Below, in pieces: positions 13,499 through 21,000 of a stretch of DNA of 21,847 nucleotides. Position numbers and translations under genes: made by a program. Source of the stretch: a virus. The stretch spans positions 1-21,847 of the IMG/VR virus record IMGVR_UViG_3300025030_000447. One strand, 5' to 3'. Each line of letters begins with the position of its first letter. Within the stretch, counting starts at the first letter, position 1. The notes beneath the pieces are model-generated. The model ran no database searches. It was not told the DNA's origin and was given only the letters and a program-made list of their open reading frames with translations.

Positions 13499-13650
13499 TG
13501 AGAATGGCAAAGCTATGGACAATCTCAAAAGAGGACTATCTACGTTTACATAAATCTGGTATGTTTTGGGAGTTGTTCCCAGATGCTGTAGGTAGATATG
13601 AGGAAGATATGAAATTGGCAGAAGACGATTATAAGAAAGTAACTAAATGA
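13498..13650 (+). CDS. Small protein of unknown function
   Basis: A 50-residue protein starting at the last base of the ThyX stop (TAATG) and ending in an ATGA overlap with the holin-like gene. It is helical and charged with aromatic residues (LWTISKEDYLRLHKSGMFWELFPDAVGRYEED is the core, in two helices). No membrane segment and no recognised family. The tight coupling on both sides supports it being real. Confidence 0.6.
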   Translation: MRMAKLWTISKEDYLRLHKSGMFWELFPDAVGRYEEDMKLAEDDYKKVTK

Positions 13651-14024
13651 GTATTCTATTAACTACACTGCTCTCTGCACTTATTCCCGTGGGTGTGGAG
13701 GGCATTAAACAGGGTATTACTGCTTGGACAGGTGGGGTTAAACCTACCTCCGTAGCAGAGCAGTTGCAACTTGACGAACAAGACATTCGACGTATGGAGA
13801 CTGTCGCCAAACTCGACAATCCTGGTGGAACGCCTAGCCAGTGGGTCGTCGATCTACGGGCGAGTTCTCGTTACATTGGGGCCTTTGTTATTATCCTTGG
13901 TGGGATCGGCATTGCCTTTACTGAAGGCATTGATCCCACTGTCAAGCTGGTTTGTCTGGAAGGTGCCAACATTGCATTTGGGTTCCTGTTTGGACAGCGT
14001 ATTGTAACTAACTTTAAGAAATAA
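13647..14024 (+). CDS. Holin-like membrane protein (3TM type)
   Basis: A 125-residue protein with three hydrophobic segments: residues about 3-20 (ILLTTLLSALIPVGVEGI), 74-93 (RYIGAFVIILGGIGIAF) and 100-117 (LVCLEGANIAFGFLFG), with a charged cytoplasmic-like loop between the first two and a lysine-rich C-terminus (NFKK). Size and layout fit the GTA-type 3-TM holins, which open the inner membrane so that endolysin can reach the wall. The endolysin (17657-18070) has no signal peptide and so needs one. It is unusual that the candidate holin lies with nucleotide-metabolism genes on the other strand. Another membrane role cannot be ruled out. Confidence 0.6.
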   Translation: MSILLTTLLSALIPVGVEGIKQGITAWTGGVKPTSVAEQLQLDEQDIRRMETVAKLDNPGGTPSQWVVDLRASSRYIGAFVIILGGIGIAFTEGIDPTVKLVCLEGANIAFGFLFGQRIVTNFKK

Positions 14025-14025
14025 C

Positions 14026-14199
14026 ATGACGTTTGACGATCTTAAGGAAACCCTCAAGCATGAGGATGAAGTGACTCTCATTGAACTACTGGATCTTTCT
14101 TCGGAGGAGCTGGTAGAAATTCTTGAGAGTTTCATTGAAGACAAACAGGACAAGCTACGCAACTATTATGAAGCTGATGACGAAGAGTTGGACAGGTAA
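14026..14199 (+). CDS. Small acidic protein of unknown function
   Basis: A 57-residue, very acidic helical protein (MTFDDLKETLKHEDE, LIELLDLSSEELVEILESFIED, YYEADDEELDR). It starts one base after the holin-like gene's stop and ends at TAA 14197-14199. The segment LDLSSEELVEILESFI is reminiscent of small helical adaptor domains in phage early proteins, but no family is assigned. A short basic open frame (14177-14344) overlaps its end. Confidence 0.6.
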   Translation: MTFDDLKETLKHEDEVTLIELLDLSSEELVEILESFIEDKQDKLRNYYEADDEELDR

Positions 14200-14344
14200 A
14201 AAAGCCGAGACAAGTCCTGCAAAAAAAGAGCAACTATCAAAAGAAAAACTACAACAAGCTGTTCTACATATGCTTGAAGATCGAGAATGGGAAAATGAAC
14301 GAACAGAGTACTCCATGTATCGAATGGACAAAGGCAAGGGATAA
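14177..14344 (+). CDS. Small basic protein, 3' end overlapped by an HNH gene
   Basis: A possible 55-residue protein starting at ATG 14177, rich in Lys in the first half (TGKKAETSPAKKEQLSKEK) and then helical (LQQAVLHMLEDREWE). No clear Shine-Dalgarno precedes it. The last 17 codons overlap the HNH gene in a different frame, so the natural C-terminus may have been replaced when the HNH gene inserted. It is the best use of the 95 bp between 14199 and 14295. Confidence 0.45.
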   Translation: MTKSWTGKKAETSPAKKEQLSKEKLQQAVLHMLEDREWENERTEYSMYRMDKGKG

Positions 14345-14702
14345 AGCTGGATATGGAGTTAGTTGGATGGGTGGGAAGTTTATTCGAGCACATCGAAAAG
14401 CCTATCTTCTCCATAAGGGAGATATTCCCAAGGGGCAGGTTGTTCGGCATACATGTGACAATCGAGGTTGTGTAAATCCTACTCACCTGCTTCTTGGAAC
14501 AAACGCTGATAATTCTAAAGACATGTTAGATCGCCATCGACAAGCAAAAGGTAGTAATGTTGGAACTTCCAAACTAACTGAAGAACTTGTCACAATGATT
14601 CGTAGTATGTCTGGAAGTTCTTCCCTACTATCAGAATTCTTTAATTGCAGTCGTACAACCATTAAAGACATTAAAAATAATAAACTTTGGAGACATGTGT
14701 GA
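14295..14702 (+). CDS. HNH endonuclease with C-terminal helix-turn-helix
   Basis: About 135 residues. The HNH core is CIEWTKARDKAGYG, RAHRKAY, VVRHTCDNRGCVNPTHLLLGT: the C-x-W start, H-x-C-x-N-x-x-C-V-N-P-x-H-L block and following N-x-x-D-M-x-x-R-x-R-x-x-x-G are typical of phage HNH_3 homing endonucleases. The tail (SKLTEELVTMIRSMSG, LLSEFFNCSRTTIKDI, LWRHV) is a NUMOD/HTH-like DNA-recognition module. I prefer ATG 14295; an upstream TTG 14274 is possible. Its last codons overlap the RNR start (GTGA) and contain the RNR Shine-Dalgarno (TTTGGAG, 14687-14691). It lies next to the intron-bearing RNR gene but outside the intron. Confidence 0.8.
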   Translation: MNEQSTPCIEWTKARDKAGYGVSWMGGKFIRAHRKAYLLHKGDIPKGQVVRHTCDNRGCVNPTHLLLGTNADNSKDMLDRHRQAKGSNVGTSKLTEELVTMIRSMSGSSSLLSEFFNCSRTTIKDIKNNKLWRHV

Positions 14703-15473
14703 TTGTAAATAGATTTAAGAATTCCTTTAGTGAAAACGTATTTAACTTAAAGTACCGACAGGGCCCCTCAGATAGCTGGGATGCACTTTGTGAGAGGTTA
14801 GTTGAAGATGTTGCTGGAACTCGGTGGGGAACTGAGCGAGCTTTAATGTCTCAAGAGGATCGAGATCAATTAGTTCAGTATATGAAGGAAATGAAATTTT
14901 TGGCTGGAGGCAGGTATTTATACTATGCTGGTCGGGCTAATCATTACTATAATAATTGTTTCCTACTGCGCGCTGAGGAAGATACCCGCGAGGAATGGGC
15001 GAACATTGCCCAAAGGGCAACCTCATGTCTGATGACCGGCGGCGGCATAGGTGTGGATTATTCTATCTTACGGGCTTCTGGAAAACCCATCTCTCGTACA
15101 GGAGGCGTCTCTAGTGGCCCACTGTCCCTTATGAATATGGTTAATGAAATCGGAAGAAATGTGATGCAAGGAGGCTCAAGGCGATCCGCAATTTACGCCT
15201 CATTGAACTGGCTTCACGAAGACATCCCAAACTTCTTGACAGCGAAGAACTGGTCTCAACAGATCAAGGATCTGAAGAATGCAGACTTCAACTTTCCAGC
15301 TAGTCTGGACATGACCAACATCTCTGTCAACTACGATGACAAGTGGCTTTATAATGCAGACCGAGCAAACTTGCATACGTTTGTAGAGAATTGTCGTCAG
15401 GCGATGATGACCGGAGAACCCGGATTTAGCTTCAATTTTGGAGATAAGCAGAATGAAACCCTTCGTAATGCAT
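14699..15473 (+). CDS. Ribonucleotide reductase, B12-dependent class II type, exon 1
   Basis: The first 775 nt of an RNR gene that is continued at 16279-17144. GTG 14699 follows TTTGGAG by 7 nt and gives the N-terminus (M)IVNRFKNSFSEN. Visible signatures are FLAGGRYLYYAGR (68-80), NNCFLL with C87 as the first redox cysteine, RATSCLMTGGGIGVDY and NEIGRNVMQGGSRRSA. The exon ends in the first base of codon 259: AAT GCA T. Joined to GT ACG GAA in exon 2, it restores N-A-C-T-E, the N-x-C-x-E active-site triad with C259 as the thiyl-radical residue. RNR turns ribonucleotides into deoxyribonucleotides. No NrdB gene is adjacent, in line with class II. Without splicing the frame ends at a stop at 15494-15496. 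Confidence 0.88.
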
Positions 15474-16278
15474 CAACAAGTAGGTGCCTTCACTAAGTAA
15501 TTAGTGTCGAACAACTAATCTAAAAACAGGGAATCTCCGTTAGGACAATCCTGTGCCAATTCAGTATTGAAAGGTGCAACGACTATGAGTATTAATGAAA
15601 AACAACTTAGCAAACTTCTATATTACTTTAGTAGTTTTGATGGTGGTGTTTATCCATCCGGAAAAGAATGTCGCTATGTAATGAATATGCGGGAAGACAA
15701 CCTAGATTACATTTCTTGGGTTGAGTCTGTTATTAATGAATTCACTTCTACTAACAAACACAACATCATCCAACGTGGGAATCGCTCCCCACTTGTATGT
15801 TTAACTTCTAAAATCCATCCCAAGTTCTCAGCTATTCGAGAACGGTTATACACACCAGATGGTAAAAAGATTCTTGATCCACATCAATTAACTCTTCTAG
15901 ATGCAGAAGCTTTAGCCATTATATTTATGGCTGATGGTGGAACATCAGTGGACCAGAGATGGAACAAGTATCCTGAAATTAAACTGCATACAAAAGGTTA
16001 TAGTTACTTTGATAATTTGGCACTAAGTAAAGCAATTTATGAAAAGACTGGTATTCGTACAACAGTAAATAGACATAATCAATATTACTTCTTACGAGTT
16101 AAATCAGCAGACATTGAGTTGTTTATTGCTACAGTTCTACCTTTTGTTCTTCCAAGTTTTTCATACAAACTCGAACGATTAGCCCCAGTAATGGGTGGTG
16201 ATATAGTCTGTGCTGTAGAGCAATCTACAGAGGTTAGCAGAAATGACTAACCCCTACATTAGTAGAGTAACAATTCAG
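15474..16278 (+). ncRNA. Group I self-splicing intron in the RNR gene
   Basis: An 805-nt intron. The 5' exon ends in T and the intron ends in G, as group I rules require. Visible helices: P1, 5' exon GCAT with GTGC at 15484-15487 (terminal U-G pair); P2, CACTAA-GTAA-TTAGTG at 15491-15506, a perfect hairpin with a GNRA loop; P4, ACAGG 15526-15530 with CCTGT 15550-15554; P5, TCC-GTTA-GGA at 15536-15545; P7, GACTAT 15581-15586 with ATAGTC 16203-16208, inside the conserved AACGACTA and GATATAGTC elements; P9, CTGTAGA-GCAA-TCTACAG at 16213-16230, another GNRA hairpin; P9.1, GGTTAG 16232-16237 with CTAACC 16247-16252. The endonuclease ORF sits between the two P7 strands. Excision restores the RNR frame exactly. 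Confidence 0.9.
15585..16250 (+). CDS. LAGLIDADG homing endonuclease encoded in the intron
   Basis: A 221-residue protein in the intron. ATG 15585 follows AAAGGTG (15570-15576) and lies inside the 5' P7 strand. The second LAGLIDADG-like motif is plain: LDAEALAIIFMADGGTS at about residues 100-116, with the catalytic Asp in the MADGG end. The first is degenerate, KLLYYFSSFDGGVYP at about 10-24. The rest (YFDNLALSKAIYEKTGI, YYFLRVKSADIELFI, PSFSYKL) fits the intron-encoded LAGLIDADG type, which cuts intronless RNR alleles to spread the intron and may help folding. The coding end runs through P7 3', P9 and into P9.1, so protein and ribozyme share sequence. Confidence 0.85.
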   Translation: MSINEKQLSKLLYYFSSFDGGVYPSGKECRYVMNMREDNLDYISWVESVINEFTSTNKHNIIQRGNRSPLVCLTSKIHPKFSAIRERLYTPDGKKILDPHQLTLLDAEALAIIFMADGGTSVDQRWNKYPEIKLHTKGYSYFDNLALSKAIYEKTGIRTTVNRHNQYYFLRVKSADIELFIATVLPFVLPSFSYKLERLAPVMGGDIVCAVEQSTEVSRND

Positions 16279-17144
16279 GTACGGAAGTTACAAGTGAAGA
16301 TGATTCTGACGTATGTAATCTTGGCTCAATCAATATCAGCAATATTACTAGTCTGGAAGAGTTCCAGCACGTTGTTGAGCTTGGATCTAAGTTTCTGGTG
16401 TGTGGAACCCTCCGCGCGGACCTGCCGTATGAAAAAGTTTATAAAGTACGGGAAAAGAATCGGCGATTGGGACTGGGCCTCATGGGGATACATGCATGGC
16501 TCCTCCAACGAGGACAAGGCTACGAAGTAACACCCGAACTTCACGAATGGTTAAAGGTATATAAAGATGAATCAGAACGAGCAGCAAACGAGCATTGTGA
16601 GCGTTTGTATATCTCGAAACCGGTTGCTTACCGAGCTATTGCACCAACGGGAAGTATTGGAATTTTATCAGGAACGACGACTGGTATTGAGCCGCTGTTC
16701 GCAGTTGCCTATAAACGACGTTATCTCACAGATGGAACCAAATGGAAGTATGAATATGTCGTTGATACCACAGCAGATCAACTCATCAAAGAGTTCGGAC
16801 TCGACCCCAGCAAAATCGAAACAGCCTACGGACTAAGTCATGACTATGAAAAACGACTCAAGTTCCAAGCAGATATTCAAGATTATGTTGACATGTCAAT
16901 CTCCAGTACCATTAACCTCCCTTCATGGGGGTCTAAAGGTAATGCAGAGCAAGACGTTGGGCGATTTGCTGAAACACTTAGCAAGTATGCACCACGACTA
17001 CGTGGATTTACGTGTTATCCAGACGGAAGTCGAGGAGGTCAACCTCTAACAGAAGTTCCATATGAAGAAGCAATCAAGCATAAAGGAATTGTCTATGAAG
17101 AGAATATTGATCGTGCTTGCGTTTCCGGCGTCTGCGGAATATAA
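16279..17144 (+). CDS. Ribonucleotide reductase, class II type, exon 2
   Basis: The last 866 nt of the RNR gene; with exon 1 they give 547 codons, a 546-residue protein. It begins with the last two bases of the catalytic Cys codon, followed by TEVTSEDDSDVCNLGSIN, where C271 is the second redox cysteine partnering C87. RRLGLGLMGIHAW, the APTGSIGILSGTTTGIEP phosphate-binding loop, and NLPSWGS continue the ten-stranded barrel. The end has C539-x4-C544 (DRACVSGVCGI), the shuttle cysteines that re-reduce the active site as in Lactobacillus RTPR. At 546 residues it is shorter than the 739 of RTPR. ORFs beginning at internal ATGs (for example 16398) are only parts of this exon. Confidence 0.88.
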
Positions 17145-17167
17145 TAATAACAATAAGAAAGATAACA

Positions 17168-17317
17168 TTGAACACAGAATTCAAACAACTCCTATTGGAG
17201 ACACTACAAGAAGTAAAGCAACATCCTGATGGAGAGAAGGGAGTTGCCTTTGTAACTGATTTTGACGAAGAACCTGAGTGGGAAGTTGCTCTAGTTTTTC
17301 GACCAAAGCCACACTAA
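17168..17317 (+). CDS. Small protein of unknown function, last plus-strand gene
   Basis: About 49 residues from TTG 17168, which is the most sensible start; the open frame also runs back into the end of the RNR gene. The upstream AAGAAAG is only a weak ribosome site. The sequence is helical then beta (NTEFKQLLLETLQEVKQ, GVAFVTDFDEEPEWEVALVFRPKPH), and the acidic DFDEEPEWEV stretch is distinctive. No family is recognised. It ends 65 bp before the terminator hairpin. Confidence 0.5.
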   Translation: MNTEFKQLLLETLQEVKQHPDGEKGVAFVTDFDEEPEWEVALVFRPKPH

Positions 17318-17319
17318 CG

Positions 17320-17329
17320 AAAGGAGGTG
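17320..17329 (+). promoter_or_regulatory. Strong Shine-Dalgarno without a recognisable gene
   Basis: AAAGGAGGTG is a ten-base match to the anti-Shine-Dalgarno, the strongest in the arm, but no credible gene follows. An overlapping GTG at 17327-17329 would give only a tiny peptide, and ATG 17359, which opens 21 codons into the terminator, is too far. It may be a remnant of a lost gene. Confidence 0.45.
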
Positions 17330-17382
17330 TATTTTCTTCTAACCAGCATCGTCCGCGCATGACGTTAAATGAGCAAAAAGAA

Positions 17383-17412
17383 AAAGCCCCAATCCGCGAG
17401 GAAAGGGGCTTT
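17383..17412. terminator. Bidirectional intrinsic terminator between convergent arms
   Basis: AAAGCCCC (17383-17390) and GGGGCTTT (17405-17412) form a perfect 8-bp stem around a 14-nt loop. On the plus strand TTTATTTA follows; on the minus strand the stem continues into TTTTTCTTTTTG, a stronger U-tract. It lies between the last plus-strand gene (ends 17317) and the first minus-strand gene (ends 17415), so it can stop transcription from both sides. The 97 bases from 17318 to 17414 hold otherwise only the orphan Shine-Dalgarno. Confidence 0.88.
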
Positions 17413-17414
17413 AT

Positions 17415-17660
17415 TTACATCTGATATTTCTTGTTACGCATTTCTAGTAGTTGTTGCATAGTGCGACTATTCTGATCCCACATGTTACTAGGACCAGCAT
17501 GTTGGCGTTGGGTATTGACTTGTCCCATCTGTTGCATCAACTGAGGAAGGCTGTAGCTGTCAGTCCATACCTTTCCCTGTTCAGGATCATATTGACGTTC
17601 TACCTTTCTATTCTGAAAGAAGTATTCCTGTAACTGCTTTAATATATCTTCTTCATTCAT
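17415..17660 (-). CDS. Small Gln/Asn-rich protein of unknown function, last late gene
   Basis: An 81-residue protein beginning at ATG 17660 and overlapping the endolysin stop (ATGA). It is polar and rich in Gln, Met and Asn (DILKQLQEYFFQNRK, SLPQLMQQMGQVNTQRQ, NSRTMQQLLEMRNKK). It has no signal peptide, lipobox or membrane segment, so it does not look like a spanin despite its position after the endolysin. It may be a minor virion protein. Its stop lies directly at the terminator stem. Confidence 0.6.
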   Translation of the reverse strand: MNEEDILKQLQEYFFQNRKVERQYDPEQGKVWTDSYSLPQLMQQMGQVNTQRQHAGPSNMWDQNSRTMQQLLEMRNKKYQM

Positions 17661-18070
17661 GATAGAAATAGTTTCTTCTCAGCGGCGCGTCTTGCAATGA
17701 GACCATTAAGCTTTTTCCCACCGCTAAACACCCACTTATCAAATTCCTCAGCAGCACCCTTGTAGTCGCCTTGATTGAGTTTCTTTCTTAGGGTTGACCC
17801 CATGAGCTTACCTTGACCAAGATTGAACACGAAGCTCGTCAGAGCACCTAGCTGGTTCTCATTCAAGGGAACAGAAATTAGGAAGTTGACAGCAACTTCA
17901 GCTTCCTGATAGTCATGGTCCAGTAAAACCTCTGCCTCAGCGACAGAGATCTTACGGTCCAATTTTACTCCATACGTATGTCCATATCCAATGGTAGGAA
18001 CTCCGGCAGGACATAGATAAGACTCTAAGCGCAAACCTTCGAATTTCCTGATTAGTTCTTTACCGTCCAT
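17657..18070 (-). CDS. Endolysin, GH24 lysozyme (muramidase)
   Basis: A 137-residue T4-lysozyme-like enzyme cleaving the MurNAc-GlcNAc bond of peptidoglycan. The catalytic site is E11, C20 and T26 in KFEGLRLESYLCPAGVPTIGYGHT-type sequence: E-x8-C-x5-T instead of T4's E-x8-D-x5-T, a variant common in phage endolysins. FVFNLGQGKLMGSTL, GDYKGAAEEFDKWVFSGGK and GLIARRAAEKKLF match the C-terminal lobe. The N-terminus has no signal peptide or SAR-type helix, so release needs a holin. The ATG at 18070 lies within the end of the large virion gene (11-bp overlap), with AGGA just upstream; a longer TTG-started version (18094) is less likely. Confidence 0.9.
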   Translation of the reverse strand: MDGKELIRKFEGLRLESYLCPAGVPTIGYGHTYGVKLDRKISVAEAEVLLDHDYQEAEVAVNFLISVPLNENQLGALTSFVFNLGQGKLMGSTLRKKLNQGDYKGAAEEFDKWVFSGGKKLNGLIARRAAEKKLFLS

Positions 18071-21000
18071 ACTTTTCCTGCCTTTCTCTTGCACGATTAA
18101 TAATACCAGACAAGTCCTTGATGTTATCTACATCACTGAGTTTAGCACCCTTGACACGAACAAGCTTACGCAAGGCTTCTGCTGGTAAGCCATAGCTTTC
18201 AGCAGTAGACTCAATACGTTTCTGTACTTGGTCTTCGTCAATGTGCCAATCTACAATCAAAGACTTAATCTGTTGAGCTACAGGAGAGTCATTAAGAAGT
18301 TCTTCTCCACGTTTACCACTCTTGATGGAGGCTACAAGAATCTTCTCTAGTTTGATTAACTGTTCCTTCTGACTAGCACCGAGGTTCTTCTGTGTCTTGA
18401 AATAATTACCTGTGTCAGCCTGAGCCATTGTTTCAGCAAGACCTCTCACACCAAATCCATGTTTGGAGATTTGCTGTTCTTTATCAGTGCGCTGATACAT
18501 AGGAAGACCGGCACGTTCCGCACTAGGATCATAGACAATATTATCTTTGTTATGAAACCTGTTACGAATGCTCTGAGTGAGAAACTTAGGACTAACACCT
18601 TCAATAATAGTACCACGATCTTTCTGAGACAATTCAGAATTCAATAGCAGAGGTGCTTTTACAGCGGCCTTGGTTAGTTGAAGCGACGCCATTGTCTTTG
18701 GGAACATATTGTCAATGAAGGTACGATCTGGATCAATTACCTTAGTTGTAAATGAACCATACAAACCAAGATCAGTAGAAGCAGATAGAGGACCAACACT
18801 GACGGCTTCAGGAGTATTCTCCATTAGCCACTGACGCAAACTGAACTTCTGCAACTCAGGTGAATCTGCCTTAGTGCCACGAGCACCTATCTTAAGACCA
18901 TCCAACAACCAGTCTGCCAAGTCGGCACCAATGAACCCAACAGCACCTCCAAGAGAGAAGGTAATGGCTAGGTATGTGAGCAATGGTCCTGCCTGCTTAC
19001 CACCACTCTCAGCAGCAAGTTTGCCATACCGAGCAAGCTGTGTGTAGTAGTTAATCATGAAGGTATGCAATCCACGAGCCTCTTGTCCAACAAGACCCAT
19101 ATTAGCAAGTCCCATAGCACCAGCTTCAGGATTATAATTCACCATAGTATCCATCTGCTCTCTTCCAAGTTTGATAGCATCTTCAATCTTGTACCCATCT
19201 TTCACTGCCTGCCTCACAAATGAGCTAAACGCCCATGTGCGAGTCGGACCTTCAAATAGATTCATTGGAGCGTCCAAGAAACCTTCAGCGGCAGCATTCC
19301 CCCAAGACTTCCAAAAACCACCTTCTTTAGAAACACCTGTATCAGATAGAGACATACGTGCAACGTCAAGATCACGAATGGCTTGATGAATAGCTTGAGT
19401 AGTAGGTGAGAAATCACCATCGACTTTCTGCATCAAGTCACGAGACAACTTTTCAAATTTACCTTGTGTGACAGTATTCGCCAACTGGAACATACCATCC
19501 ATAGAACCTTGTGCTAGTGACGTGGCTACGTGAACATAGTCACCACCATACTGCTTACGCATCTCAATCATTCGTGGAATGGTAGCTTGTCCAACCTGCA
19601 AGACTGACTGGACAGCTTGTGTTCCCTTAAGAGCAAGTAGGTATGGCAGAGTCACACGACTAAAGAAGTGTTGTGTGGTAGTAGTACCACGACGAACTGC
19701 TCCAATATTCTTAGGAGAAATATCCTCCAGATAGTCCATAAACTTGGTGATTGCTGAGGTGTCGATATTCTTACCCAGAGCATGGTCAACAAACTTCTGT
19801 CCTAGTGAGAGAGCACCACCAACATGAATCTTACCATCTTGCTGTGCCTTAAGAACAGGTTCCATCTGCTGGCGAATTTCCTGTGCAGCAATCCACTGAT
19901 AGCCTGCGTCAAACTTAGTACGAACAGTGTCAATAGAGTCTGCATAGTTTCGTGCTTCAGTCATCCAGGGCTTGTTACCTTGGAAACCTTGCACACCTGC
20001 GCGGAACTTCTGACGATTCTGTTCACCAAGGTGACGTTCTTGCAAACCTTGAACACGTTCCTTGAATGCTTGTAGTGCTTCTGCAACTGCTGGATCAGTG
20101 TTATTGGTTAGTTCAAGTAGATGGTCAAACATACTAGACCTGCCACGGGCATCAGACTTAACGAACTTAATCTCAGATGCTTTGGTAGTATCTACATTTG
20201 GGATGTTTTCCTGAATCCATGTCAATGCCTTTTTGGCATCTCCAATTGTCTTTTCAGACACAAAGAAACCTAACCTAGAACCACCACCCTCTGTCTTCAC
20301 ATAGACATAGGCGCGGTATGGCCCAGACCAATAATGGACCATGTGGTTGTCAATATTGGTAATTGGTTTCTTTCCATCCTTAGCCAGCACTTCATTCATC
20401 TTAGCAAGTAGCTGCTCATCCCCCCTATTCAAAGCTTCATGAATCTTCTTCACAGCAGGACTGAAAGTTTCAGGTAGAACTTCACCAGAACCTTCGTTCT
20501 TAAAGCGCCACTGGAAGTAGGAACGCATCTCAGCTTCGCCACCCTTATGGAACATAACCTGCTTACGGATCATTGGAATGATTCCAGTACCAGTGTCATC
20601 TAGGATTTTGCGTGCTTGAATACGACCATTCTCAACAGCCTTGTTAGTCAAGTTATATACCCAAGTAACAGCAGGATGATTCAACAGATCGCGCTGAAGT
20701 CGGCCAGAGGAACCAAACTGTTCCTTGAGCAATCCACGATTGGTAATATCTGGAACAGTAGAGAGAACTTCAACAGCTTTCTCAGGAGTCCAAACTTCAC
20801 CTGTGTATTTAGGATCAAGACCAGCCAAGTCCTTAGCAATCTTAGACTGCGTAGTTGCCATTTTCTGATTAGTAATTGCATTACCAGACTGCTTCTGCTT
20901 CTCTTCCCAGAGTTTAGTTAGTTCAGCTTCAGTAACATTAGGTACTTCCTTACGCAGATTCTCAGCGAACTTTTCGTAAGGATCTTTACCGAAAAAACCA

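Noticed and set aside
15474-15496. Stop codon that ends the RNR frame early, suggesting a pseudogene
   Set aside because: The stop is inside a group I intron; removing the intron restores the active-site motif and a full downstream frame.
17980-18040. Endolysin with missing catalytic Asp (Cys20 instead)
   Set aside because: E-x8-C-x5-T is a common variant in phage GH24 endolysins and the corresponding T4 lysozyme change keeps activity, so it is not evidence of inactivation.
20616-20921. 101-residue plus-strand open frame opposite the large virion gene
   Set aside because: It is antisense to a long coding frame, lacks a ribosome site and has no recognisable features.
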